The translations under genes were made by a program, and so were the position numbers. A stretch of 11,769 nt of DNA from an uncultured Collinsella sp. (GTDB taxonomy: Bacteria; Actinomycetota; Coriobacteriia; Coriobacteriales; Coriobacteriaceae). The stretch spans positions 1 to 11,769 of the forward strand of contig CABRID010000063.1 of the NCBI GenBank assembly GCA_902470895.1. Direction: 5' to 3'. The notes beneath the pieces were generated by a model that was not told where the DNA came from, did no database searches, and saw nothing but the letters and a program-made list of their open reading frames with translations. Of the stretch, positions 1 through 6,364 are shown one piece after another (within the stretch, counting starts at the first letter, position 1; each line of letters opens with the position of its first letter).

Positions 1-10
1 AAGAGACAGA

Positions 11-16
11 TATAAT
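11..16 (+). promoter_or_regulatory. -10 box candidate of the sotB promoter
   Basis: The hexamer TATAAT is a perfect sigma-A -10 match. It lies 33 nt before the chosen sotB start, leaving room for a start of transcription near position 23 and a leader of about 27 nt. The matching -35 element would fall outside the window, so the promoter cannot be confirmed here. Confidence 0.45.
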
Positions 17-49
17 CGCCTCCGCTCAAAATGATTGGAGATGTTATAT

Positions 50-1246
50 ATGAGTCAGGCAAGGCAAGACGGCATCACGCTCAGGCAGTGGCTCCCGCTC
101 GTCGGGCTCACCTGCTGTGCGTTCGTGTTCAACACGTCGGAGTTTATGCCCATCGGCCTTTTGACTGATATTGCCGCGTCGTTCTCGCTCACCGAGGCCC
201 AGGCGGGCATCATGATCTCGGTCTATGCCTGGGGCGTCATGCTGCTGTCGCTGCCGCTCATGGTGTTCGCCTCGCGCTTTGAGTTCAAGCGGATGCTGCT
301 GGGCGTGCTGGCCGTGTTCTCGCTCGGTCAGTTCCTGTCCGCTGTGGCGCCGACCTATCCCATCCTGGTCTGCGCGCGCCTGGTGGTCGCTTGCGCACAT
401 GCCGTGTTCTGGTCAGTCGCCTCGATTATGGCCTCGCGCCTGGTCGACACTCGCCACGGCGCGCTCGCCATCAGCATGATCGCTACGGGCTCGTCCATCG
501 CGCAGATCTTTGGCCTGCCGCTCGGTCGCGCCATTGGCTTGGCCGTGGGCTGGCGCATGACGTTTGCCGTGGTCGGGGGCCTCTCAGCCATCGCGGTCGT
601 CTACCAGGCAGCGGTGTTCCCGGCCATGCCGACGGGTGAGCGCTTTACTGTCAAACAGCTGCCCGAGCTGCTCAAGAACCCGCTCCTCATCGCGCTCTAC
701 GCAGTCACGGTCTTCATGGCGACCGGCTATTACGCAAGCTACAGCTATATCGAGCCCTTCCTGGCGCAGGTCGCGCACGTCGATGCGGGCGCCATTACCA
801 TGACGCTGACGGCGTTTGGCTGCTCTGGTTTGCTCGGAAGCTGGCTGTTTGGCCGCCTGTTCGATGGGCATCGCTTCCCGTTCTTGGCTATCACGCTCTC
901 CGGCGTGCCGGTGGCCCTGCTGCTCATGGGGCCGGCCGCATCGTCGCTCGTGACAGTGCTTGCCGTCTGCGCACTGTGGGGTTGCTGCGCCACGGCCTTT
1001 AACGTGGCGTTTCAGGCCGAGCTCATCAAGCACACGCCGGCAGATTCGTCGGCCGTCGCCATGTCGATCTTCTCGGGCCTGTTCAACCTCGGTATCGGCA
1101 CGGGTACCGCGATCGGCGGAGCCGTGGTTTCGGGTCCCGGTATCGCCTGGATCGGCTTTGTGGGCGGGGCGATTGCCGTCGTGGGCGTCATCCTCGCCAT
1201 CACGGTGATGTTCCCAGCCATCCGCCGCGCCAAGCCCGTCGCCTAA
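50..1246 (+). CDS. sotB: SotB-like sugar efflux transporter (MFS)
   Basis: This is a 398-residue inner-membrane protein of the major facilitator superfamily with about 12 hydrophobic segments, the usual length for drug/sugar:H+ antiporters. It follows E. coli SotB closely in pattern: FNTSEFMPIGLL at about residues 27-38, then YAW...SLPLM, AHAVFWS, ATGSSIAQIFGLPLGR, GWRMTF, YASYSYIEPF and FSGLFNLGIG, in the same order. Known family members export arabinose, IPTG and related sugars by proton exchange; the substrate here is unknown. The ATG at 50 was chosen because GGAG at 37-40 sits 9 nt upstream; an ATG at 41 and a TTG at 35 lie on or next to that site. The gene is followed after 15 nt by a long hairpin, so it is probably a single-gene unit. 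Confidence 0.88.
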   Translation: MSQARQDGITLRQWLPLVGLTCCAFVFNTSEFMPIGLLTDIAASFSLTEAQAGIMISVYAWGVMLLSLPLMVFASRFEFKRMLLGVLAVFSLGQFLSAVAPTYPILVCARLVVACAHAVFWSVASIMASRLVDTRHGALAISMIATGSSIAQIFGLPLGRAIGLAVGWRMTFAVVGGLSAIAVVYQAAVFPAMPTGERFTVKQLPELLKNPLLIALYAVTVFMATGYYASYSYIEPFLAQVAHVDAGAITMTLTAFGCSGLLGSWLFGRLFDGHRFPFLAITLSGVPVALLLMGPAASSLVTVLAVCALWGCCATAFNVAFQAELIKHTPADSSAVAMSIFSGLFNLGIGTGTAIGGAVVSGPGIAWIGFVGGAIAVVGVILAITVMFPAIRRAKPVA

Positions 1247-1261
1247 TCACGTCCCCTCATC

Positions 1262-1328
1262 AGTTGCGGTGGAATAGTTCCTGTTTAAGGCTTCTGAAGG
1301 CCCAGACAGGAACTATTCCACCGCAACT
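1262..1328 (+). repeat. 23-bp perfect inverted repeat, probable terminator hairpin
   Basis: The arms at 1262-1284 and 1306-1328 are perfect reverse complements over 23 bp, separated by a 21-nt spacer (1285-1305) that can itself form a small imperfect hairpin. Each arm also holds a short internal inverted repeat, GGAATAGTTCC. The hairpin starts 15 nt after the sotB stop and is followed by TTATTTT at 1328-1334, so it can act as an intrinsic terminator for sotB. The stem is much longer and more perfect than a normal terminator needs, which suggests a dispersed palindromic repeat recruited as one. Whether copies occur elsewhere in the genome cannot be seen here. Confidence 0.8.
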
Positions 1329-1358
1329 TATTTTGGGGGAGAGGATACAAGCTGGGCA

Positions 1359-1364
1359 TACAAT
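1359..1364 (+). promoter_or_regulatory. -10 box candidate for the GH13 gene
   Basis: TACAAT matches the -10 consensus at 5 of 6 positions and lies 35 nt before the GH13 start, downstream of the hairpin. No good -35 hexamer is found at 16-18 nt spacing, so this is only a candidate. Confidence 0.3.
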
Positions 1365-1399
1365 GGATGTCGTTGTGTTGAGCTTACCGGGAGGCTGTT

Positions 1400-2776
1400 A
1401 TGTGGGCATACGAGACGACGTTCTATCAGATCTATCCGCTGGGCTTTTGCGGGGCTCCGCGCGAAAACGCCGCGCCCGTTGCCGAGGATGAGCTCGCCCA
1501 GGCTGCCAACGCCGCGCCCAACCCCGATGCTCCTATCATGAAGGTCGCCCAATGGGCCGACTACATGCAGGAACTCGGCGTTGGCGCTGTGCTCATCAAC
1601 CCACCGCTCGAATCTGATAGCCACGGCTACGATACACGCAGCCTGCGCCATATCGACCGTCGCCTGGGTGGGGACGCCGACTTTGCCGCCGTATGCGACA
1701 CGCTGCATGCCCATGGCATCCGCGTGGTGCTCGATGCCGTCTTCAACCACGTCGGCCGCGGTTTTTGGGCCTTCCGCGATGTGCAGGAGCGCAAGTGGGA
1801 CTCGCCGTACAAGGACTGGTTCCACATTAGCTTTGACGGCGATTCCTGCTATGGCGATGGCTTTTGGTACGAGGGCTGGGAGGGCCATTTTGAGCTTGTG
1901 AAACTCAACCTGCAAAACCCCGCCGTGGTCGATTACCTGCTTGAGTCCGTGCGTCGCTGGGCCGAGGTCTTTGGCATCGACGGCCTGCGCCTGGACGTTG
2001 CCTATATGCTTGACCGCGATTTTATGCGCCGCCTACACTCCTTTACCCGTGAGCTCAAGCCCGACTTCGTGCTGATCGGCGAGACGCTCCACGGCGACTA
2101 CAACCAGATCGTCAACGACGAGATGCTCGACTCCTGCACCAACTACGAGTGCTACAAGGGCCTGTACTCCAGCTTTAACTCGGTCAACATGTTCGAGATT
2201 GCCCACTCGCTGCATCGCCAGTTTGGCGGTGACCCGTGGTGCATTTATCGTGGCAAGCATCTGCTGTCGTTTGTCGACAACCACGATGTGCCGCGCCTGG
2301 CGAGCATCCTTACCGACAAGTCCTGCCTGCGCCCCGCCTACGGCATGCTCTTTGGTATGCCGGGCATTCCGTGCCTCTACTACGGCAGCGAGTGGGGGAT
2401 TGCCGGCGAAAAGGGCGGCCCCGATGGCGATTGGGCGCTGCGTCCTGCGCTCGATGAGCCTGCGCCCAACGAGCTGACGGCATTTGTCAAGCAGCTCGCG
2501 CACTTGCGCTCGACAGACGATGCGGCGGCCCGTGCTCTCAACTACGGTGCCTATCGCAACGTGGTGATCCAGAACAAGCAGCTGCTGTTCGAGCGCGCCT
2601 GCGACGACGCGACGGTGCTCGTGGCGGTGAACGCCGTGGGCGAGCCTTACACCTTTGGAGCCGGCGAGTTCAACGGGTCCTTTGTCGACCTGCTTGCCGA
2701 CGATACGCCCACGGTCGAGCTGTCGGGCTCCCTTGAACTTGCGCCCTATGAGGTGCGCTATCTGCTGAGGGCCTAG
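1400..2776 (+). CDS. GH13 alpha-amylase family glycosidase
   Basis: This 458-residue enzyme has all four conserved regions of glycoside hydrolase family 13: DAVFNH at 112-117, GLRLD ending in the nucleophile Asp199 with Arg197 two residues before it, the acid/base Glu228 in IGETLH, and NHD ending in the transition-state stabiliser Asp296. Family knowledge predicts hydrolysis or transfer of alpha-1,4-glucosidic bonds by a retaining mechanism. The YQIYP start and the WYEGWEGHFEL..LNLQNP stretch (about 155-175) recall the cyclomaltodextrinase/neopullulanase and maltodextrin-glucosidase branch, but the N-terminal starch-binding domain usual there is absent. The (beta/alpha)8 barrel runs to about residue 370, followed by a short C-terminal beta domain. 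There is no signal peptide, so it is probably cytosolic and acts on imported or stored glucans. GGGAGG at 1389-1394 supports the ATG. The next gene starts 3 nt after the stop. Confidence 0.9.
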   Translation: MWAYETTFYQIYPLGFCGAPRENAAPVAEDELAQAANAAPNPDAPIMKVAQWADYMQELGVGAVLINPPLESDSHGYDTRSLRHIDRRLGGDADFAAVCDTLHAHGIRVVLDAVFNHVGRGFWAFRDVQERKWDSPYKDWFHISFDGDSCYGDGFWYEGWEGHFELVKLNLQNPAVVDYLLESVRRWAEVFGIDGLRLDVAYMLDRDFMRRLHSFTRELKPDFVLIGETLHGDYNQIVNDEMLDSCTNYECYKGLYSSFNSVNMFEIAHSLHRQFGGDPWCIYRGKHLLSFVDNHDVPRLASILTDKSCLRPAYGMLFGMPGIPCLYYGSEWGIAGEKGGPDGDWALRPALDEPAPNELTAFVKQLAHLRSTDDAAARALNYGAYRNVVIQNKQLLFERACDDATVLVAVNAVGEPYTFGAGEFNGSFVDLLADDTPTVELSGSLELAPYEVRYLLRA

Positions 2777-2779
2777 CTC

Positions 2780-3343
2780 GTGGCCGCGCCGGACGAGGGC
2801 TATCAACATATTGAGCATGGGTTTGAGCCCGTGTTCGACCAGCACTCGCGCGTTTTGGTGCTGGGGTCGTTTCCTTCGGTGCTTTCGCGTGCCAACGCTT
2901 TCTATTACGGCAATCCGCAAAACCGTTTTTGGCGCGTGATGGCCGCGTGCCTCGGTGTGCCTGTGCCGCCCAACGAGGGCGATCTTTTGGCAAGCGGTGA
3001 GCCCGCGACGCTCGATGCCTCCATTGCCGCCAAGCGGGCCATGCTGCTGAACGGCGGCGTGGCCCTGTGGGATGCAATCGAGAGCTGCGACATTAAGGGC
3101 TCGAGCGACGCGAGCATTCGCAACGTTGTGCCGGCACATATCGAGCGCATTACCGACGCCGCGCCGATCGAGGTCGTTGTCTGTAACGGCGGTACGGCAG
3201 GGCGACTCTACAAACGCTACTTACAAGATCGGACGGGGTTGCCCGCCGTCGTCCTGCCCTCGACAAGTCCTGCCAATGCCGCCTGGCGCCTGGAACGTCT
3301 TGTTGAGCGTTGGCACGAAGCCGTTGACTGGGCTGTTATTTAA
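2780..3343 (+). CDS. DNA-deoxyinosine glycosylase (UDG superfamily, family 6)
   Basis: This 187-residue protein resembles the hypoxanthine-DNA glycosylases of the uracil-DNA glycosylase superfamily. These enzymes remove deaminated adenine (hypoxanthine) from DNA as the first step of base excision repair. Visible motifs are VLVLGSFPS at 25-33, FYYGNPQNRFW at 41-51 holding the active-site region, and the C-terminal LPSTSPAN loop at 159-166. The length fits the family. The start is a GTG; GAGGG at 2767-2771, inside the end of the GH13 gene, lies 8 nt upstream, so translation is probably coupled to it. The pairing with a glycosidase has no obvious functional logic. The 3' end meets the convergent minus-strand gene with a single base between the two stop codons and no room for a separate terminator. 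Confidence 0.82.
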   Translation: MAAPDEGYQHIEHGFEPVFDQHSRVLVLGSFPSVLSRANAFYYGNPQNRFWRVMAACLGVPVPPNEGDLLASGEPATLDASIAAKRAMLLNGGVALWDAIESCDIKGSSDASIRNVVPAHIERITDAAPIEVVVCNGGTAGRLYKRYLQDRTGLPAVVLPSTSPANAAWRLERLVERWHEAVDWAVI

Positions 3344-3344
3344 T

Positions 3345-4007
3345 TTAGATTTTTGTTTGAGCGTGGGCGCCCAGACGTTTCAGAACGCCTCGCCAGATCG
3401 GCGCGGGCACGGCTGGCTCGGCGCAAACCATGCCGTCGGCGTCGACGTTGGCGGCATTGCCGCCGCCAAGTCGCTGTGCATGCTCGACGGAGCAGCCCAT
3501 GCGCACAGCGCCCACAAGCTTATCCATCGCTTCCGAAAACGGTCGCCGCAAGAGTCCCATGCGCGGAGAGCGACGAAGCGCTGCGATGCCGCCGCCGGAA
3601 CAGATGACAACGCCGCCACACCACAATTGGTCATGGCGCTCGCATGCCTTGTGCAGACGAACGGTGGTCCCACGCGCCTGCTCAGCGCCCTCTTGCGCGG
3701 CTCGAATCGCGGCATAGACACGCGTTCCCGTACCGCCAAAGCGCTCAAGAGCCTGCTCGATAGCTGTCAACGTCTCATCGTCAGCCACATCTTCAATGGC
3801 CAGTACGATGCCATCGGCAACGCCGTCGGCGTCATCCGCCTTCAAATCAACCGGGCGGGGGAGCGCGGTGCCAGAAAGTTGAGCATAGGCGGCGATGGCA
3901 TCCTGCAGGTCCCAGAGCAAAAACTCAAGATCGGCGCTCTCGGGAATACTGACAAACGCGATGTTATGCAGTGTTTTTGGTACATCGCCGCGTGCGATTG
4001 TCTCCAT
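3345..4007 (-). CDS. Conserved hypothetical protein, possible flavodoxin-like fold
   Basis: This 220-residue soluble protein is not recognised with certainty. The frame is credible because the ATG at 4005-4007 (minus strand) is preceded by an excellent AAAGGAGG site and the codons look native. An alternation of hydrophobic strands and helices is visible: NIAFVSI at about 15-21, DGIVLAIE near 65-72, TRVYAAI near 94-100, then a Cys/Gly-rich stretch, WCGGVVICSGGGIAAL, near 129-144. The last part has a Pro-rich EPAVPAPIW segment before the C-terminus. The layout recalls NAD(P)H/flavodoxin-like proteins, but the usual N-terminal phosphate-binding loop is not evident, so a role in electron transfer is only a guess. 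It contains five or so cysteines and no signal peptide or membrane segment. It is transcribed away from the aminotransferase and towards the glycosylase. Confidence 0.75.
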   Translation of the reverse strand: METIARGDVPKTLHNIAFVSIPESADLEFLLWDLQDAIAAYAQLSGTALPRPVDLKADDADGVADGIVLAIEDVADDETLTAIEQALERFGGTGTRVYAAIRAAQEGAEQARGTTVRLHKACERHDQLWCGGVVICSGGGIAALRRSPRMGLLRRPFSEAMDKLVGAVRMGCSVEHAQRLGGGNAANVDADGMVCAEPAVPAPIWRGVLKRLGAHAQTKI

Positions 4008-4100
4008 ACCGCCTCCTTTCCGGTTGGTTTCCGTTTAGGTTACACCGTCTCGTGGCGCTCCGCCGCGCTATCCTAGTGCAACCCTTACGAAAGGAACGCC
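4008..4100. promoter_or_regulatory. Divergent promoter region
   Basis: These 93 bp must hold the promoters of both the minus-strand hypothetical gene and the aminotransferase gene. TATCCT at 4069-4074 is a weak -10 candidate for the aminotransferase. No convincing -35 partner is seen, and no clear promoter could be placed for the minus strand. Ribosome binding sites for both genes flank the region (minus strand around 4010-4018, plus strand 4090-4095). Confidence 0.4.
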
Positions 4101-5237
4101 ATGTGTCTGCCCATGAATACCTCGCTTGCCACGCTCAAGCCCTCCGGTATCCGCCGGATCAACGCGCTCGCCGCCCAGCACCCGGGGTGTATCGCGCTTG
4201 CGCTTGGCGAGCCCGATTTTCCCACGCCCGATGTGATTAGCGCCGAGGTGACCGCCGCACTGGACCGTGGTGACACACACTATCCGCCCAACAACGGTCG
4301 CCCCGCCCTGCGTGATGCACTGTCCAAATATATGGATGACGCGGGCCTGGCGTTTTCCGCCGACGAGGTCATCCTGACCGACGGCGCGACCGAGGCCCTG
4401 TCGGCAACATTCATGGCCATGCTCAACCCCGGCGATGAGGTCATTATTCCCACGCCGGCCTTTGGCCTGTACGAGAGCATCGTCGTGGCCAACCACGCCA
4501 AAGCAGTCTTTTTGGATACGGAGCCTGCGCAATTTCAGATTGACGAGGATGCGCTTCGTGCTTGCGTGACGCCGGCGACCAAGGCCATCGTCATCTGCTC
4601 GCCCAACAATCCTACGGGCTGTATCCTCAACGCGGCTTCGCTCGACGCCGTGGCGCACGTGGCGGAGCAGGCGGGCATCTATGTGGTCTGCGACGACGTA
4701 TACAACCGCCTAGTCTATGTGGATGGCTACGAGCGCTTTGCCGAGCGCCACTCGGAGCTACGCGAGCAGACAGTGGTTATCGAGAGCTTCTCCAAGCCCT
4801 GGGCCATGACCGGCTGGCGCTTGGGCTGGCTCGCAGCGGCAACCCCCGTCATCGCCGAGATCGCAAAAGCCCACCAATACCTAGTATCGAGTGCTGTCTC
4901 CTTCGAAATGGGCGCCGCAGCCCGAGCCCTGACCGTCGACCCAACCCCCATGCTCAAAGTCTACCGAGCCCGCCGCGAACGCGTGCTCGCAGCCTTAAGC
5001 GTCATGGGCCTCGACGTTGTAGAACCAGCCGGCGCCTTCTACGCCTTCCCCAGCATCAAACAATACGGCCTAACGAGCGAAGACTTCTGCATCAAAGCCA
5101 TCAAAGAAGCCAACGTAGCCCTAGTCCCCGGAAACTGTTTCGGAACCGAAGGCCACATCCGCCTCAGTTACTGCGTTTCCGATAAAGACCTGTACGAAGG
5201 CCTCCACCGCCTGTCCACCTTTATTTCAACCTTGTAG
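4101..5237 (+). CDS. Class I/II PLP-dependent aminotransferase
   Basis: This 378-residue enzyme is a fold-type I aminotransferase of the aspartate/aromatic (subgroup I-gamma) type, which moves an amino group between an amino acid and a 2-oxo acid in the cytosol. The key residues are present: the GEPDF substrate loop near 36-40, SPNNPTG at 167-173 with Asn170, the Asp198..Tyr201 pair that binds the PLP ring, the Schiff-base lysine Lys232 in SFSKPW, GWRLGW after it, and the C-terminal carboxylate-binding Arg354 in HIRLSY. The exact substrate cannot be read from sequence. AAAGGA at 4090-4095 favours the first ATG over the one at 4113. The gene is odd in that codon use changes sharply near 4863: all 15 Glu codons before it are GAG and all 7 after it are GAA, which suggests a recombinant 3' third. 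Confidence 0.92.
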   Translation: MCLPMNTSLATLKPSGIRRINALAAQHPGCIALALGEPDFPTPDVISAEVTAALDRGDTHYPPNNGRPALRDALSKYMDDAGLAFSADEVILTDGATEALSATFMAMLNPGDEVIIPTPAFGLYESIVVANHAKAVFLDTEPAQFQIDEDALRACVTPATKAIVICSPNNPTGCILNAASLDAVAHVAEQAGIYVVCDDVYNRLVYVDGYERFAERHSELREQTVVIESFSKPWAMTGWRLGWLAAATPVIAEIAKAHQYLVSSAVSFEMGAAARALTVDPTPMLKVYRARRERVLAALSVMGLDVVEPAGAFYAFPSIKQYGLTSEDFCIKAIKEANVALVPGNCFGTEGHIRLSYCVSDKDLYEGLHRLSTFISTL

Positions 5238-5297
5238 CCATCGGGGACGCAACACATCAGCCCACCGACTTAAGGATTGTGAGTGGGGCGCGTCGCT

Positions 5298-5498
5298 CAA
5301 CGGACACGAGGATTCGCAGCAAAGTTACCGCAGCTCCGGTCCGAGGGGCCGGGTTGAGATTTTCGTAGATTCCGCACGAGCCGAAGAGCACTTAATGTGC
5401 TCTTCGTGCGAGCCAGGACTTGACCGAGCGAAAATCTCAACCCGGCCCCTCGGACCGGAGCGTATGCAGGGTTTGTGTACGAATCCTCGCGCCCGTTG
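5298..5498. repeat. Large nested palindrome with 33-bp perfect core arms
   Basis: The core arms 5333-5365 and 5429-5461 are perfect reverse complements over 33 bp. Outside them, 5298-5316 and 5480-5498 match at 17 of 19 positions as a second pair of arms, with short pairings between (GCA/TGC and AAA/TTT). Inside the 63-nt loop a third hairpin forms: GAAGAGCAC at 5383-5391 with GTGCTCTTC at 5397-5405 around a TTAAT loop, and CGCAC/GTGCG flanks it. The whole 201-nt unit has no coding capacity and no T-tract after it. No clear target-site duplication was found. It could be a miniature inverted-repeat element, a structured RNA or a transcription barrier after the aminotransferase gene; a MITE-like origin seems the simplest reading but is inference. 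Confidence 0.85.
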
Positions 5499-5524
5499 AC
5501 CGACGCCGGGGTCCCCGCCATAAT
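5496..5524 (+). promoter_or_regulatory. rplJL promoter
   Basis: TTGACC at 5496-5501 and CATAAT at 5519-5524 each match the sigma-A consensus at 5 of 6 positions and are separated by exactly 17 nt. Transcription would start near 5531, just before the L10 leader. The -35 box overlaps the right outer arm of the large palindrome by 3 nt. Confidence 0.65.
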
Positions 5525-5547
5525 ACTTTCGGTTCACGCACGAATCC

Positions 5548-5675
5548 GCTGCCAGAGACAGCCGGCGCAAACGGGTCTTACCCGCGAGCTTAATGGGACT
5601 TCCCGCCAGCCGAGGTGGTCGAGTAGATATGTCTTCTCGCCCCCGTCGCTCATGCAGCGCGGGGGCTTTCTTTTT
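5548..5675 (+). promoter_or_regulatory. L10 (rplJ) leader with attenuator
   Basis: The segment carries the hallmarks of the ribosomal protein L10 leader known upstream of rplJ in Gram-positives: an AGAGACAG stretch at 5554-5561, the CGGGT/ACCCG hairpin at 5572-5584, a GGCG (5564-5567) to CGCC (5604-5607) long-range pairing, and a CGAGGTGG stretch after it. It ends in an intrinsic terminator. In this family L10, bound to L12, binds its own leader and lowers rplJL expression when ribosomal RNA is scarce. Assignment rests on motif memory and position; a covariance-model search would decide it. Confidence 0.78.
5639..5675 (+). terminator. Intrinsic terminator (attenuator) in the rplJ leader
   Basis: GCCCCCG at 5639-5645 pairs with CGGGGGC at 5660-5666. 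Above a one-base bulge, CGCT at 5647-5650 pairs with AGCG at 5656-5659 around a 5-nt loop. The run TTTCTTTTT follows at 5667-5675. It lies about 65 nt before rplJ and within its transcript, so it can only serve as a regulated terminator. Confidence 0.85.
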
Positions 5676-5740
5676 GGACATGCCCCCGTCACGTCCTTGT
5701 GGCGGACCGTGCCCGGAAAGAATTCGAGGAGGTGTAATTC

Positions 5741-6262
5741 ATGCCCCAGCAGTACAAAATCGACAAGGTTGCAGAGATCGAGTCCCGTATCGCCGAGAAC
5801 GCCGGTCTGTTCGTCGTCAACTACAACGGTCTGACGGTTAAGCAGGCTCAGGAGCTGCGTCATCAGCTTCGCGAGTGCGGCGCCGAGATGAAGGTCTACA
5901 AGAACAACCTGGTCAAGATCGCTCTCAAGAACCAGGAGCAGCCCGAGCTCGACGAGATCCTCGCCGGCCCCGTCGCTTATGTGTTCTACGAGTCCGAGCC
6001 GGTCGAGGCCGCTAAGGCCCTTAAGGACTTCTCCGCTAAGTCCAAGGGCGTCCTTGAGATCAAGGGCGGTATCTCCGACGGCAAGGCCGTTTCCGCTGAT
6101 GATGTTAAGGCTATCGCCGAGCTGCCCACCAAGGATCAGCTTCTCGGCCAGATCGCCGGTCTCATCTCCGGTTTCGCTCGCGACATCGCTGTCTGCGTCA
6201 ACGGCGTTTCCTCTGGTCTCGCTCGTTCGATCCAGCAGGTCTCCGAGCAGAAGGCAGCCTAG
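5741..6262 (+). CDS. rplJ: 50S ribosomal protein L10
   Basis: This 173-residue protein is L10, the base of the ribosomal stalk: it binds 23S rRNA near the L11 site and carries the L7/L12 dimers that recruit translation factors. The N-terminal RNA-binding domain shows the typical GLFVVNYNGLTVKQAQELR (about 22-40) and KVYKNNLVKIAL (51-62) segments. The middle has the GPVAYVF strand, followed by LPTKDQLLGQIAGLISG. The C-terminal helix that binds L12 dimers covers about the last 30 residues. AGGAGG at 5727-5732 gives an ideal start. It is followed by rplL after a 102-nt gap, the usual pairing. The rplK-rplA genes that often precede it are not upstream here. Confidence 0.97.
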   Translation: MPQQYKIDKVAEIESRIAENAGLFVVNYNGLTVKQAQELRHQLRECGAEMKVYKNNLVKIALKNQEQPELDEILAGPVAYVFYESEPVEAAKALKDFSAKSKGVLEIKGGISDGKAVSADDVKAIAELPTKDQLLGQIAGLISGFARDIAVCVNGVSSGLARSIQQVSEQKAA

Positions 6263-6328
6263 TTGCTGTTTTCACCCGCGGCGGCAACGCCGCACCCCTG
6301 GCGCATTCGCGTCGTGTTTTAACTGATC

Positions 6329-6346
6329 TCCGTGCATCCGCACGGA
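6329..6346 (+). other. Hairpin just before the rplL ribosome binding site
   Basis: TCCGTGC at 6329-6335 and GCACGGA at 6340-6346 form a perfect 7-bp stem with a 4-nt loop, ending 5 nt before the rplL AAAGGA site (6352-6357). A smaller GCGGC/GCCGC hairpin lies at 6281-6293. Neither has a T-tract, so they are not terminators. They may tune rplL translation or mRNA processing between rplJ and rplL. Confidence 0.55.
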
Positions 6347-6364
6347 AACCGAAAGGACTTAGAA

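Noticed and set aside
2033..4076. Long overlapping frames: minus 2033-3139 (368 residues) and plus 3072-4076 (334 residues).
   Set aside because: Both lie across well-supported genes in other frames, have Arg/His-rich or Ala/Arg-rich composition and no recognisable motif or good start site.
4562..5185. A second plus-strand frame of 207 residues inside the aminotransferase gene.
   Set aside because: It becomes Arg/Pro/Ser-rich exactly where codon use changes and has no ribosome binding site. It is a by-product of the codon shift, not a gene.
5333..5461. The palindrome as an insertion sequence or CRISPR unit.
   Set aside because: There is no transposase frame, and only one inverted pair rather than regularly spaced direct repeats.
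6332..6364. An upstream in-frame GTG as the rplL start.
   Set aside because: It lies inside the 7-bp hairpin, has no ribosome binding site, and the extension is not part of L12. The ATG at 6365 has AAAGGA at correct spacing.
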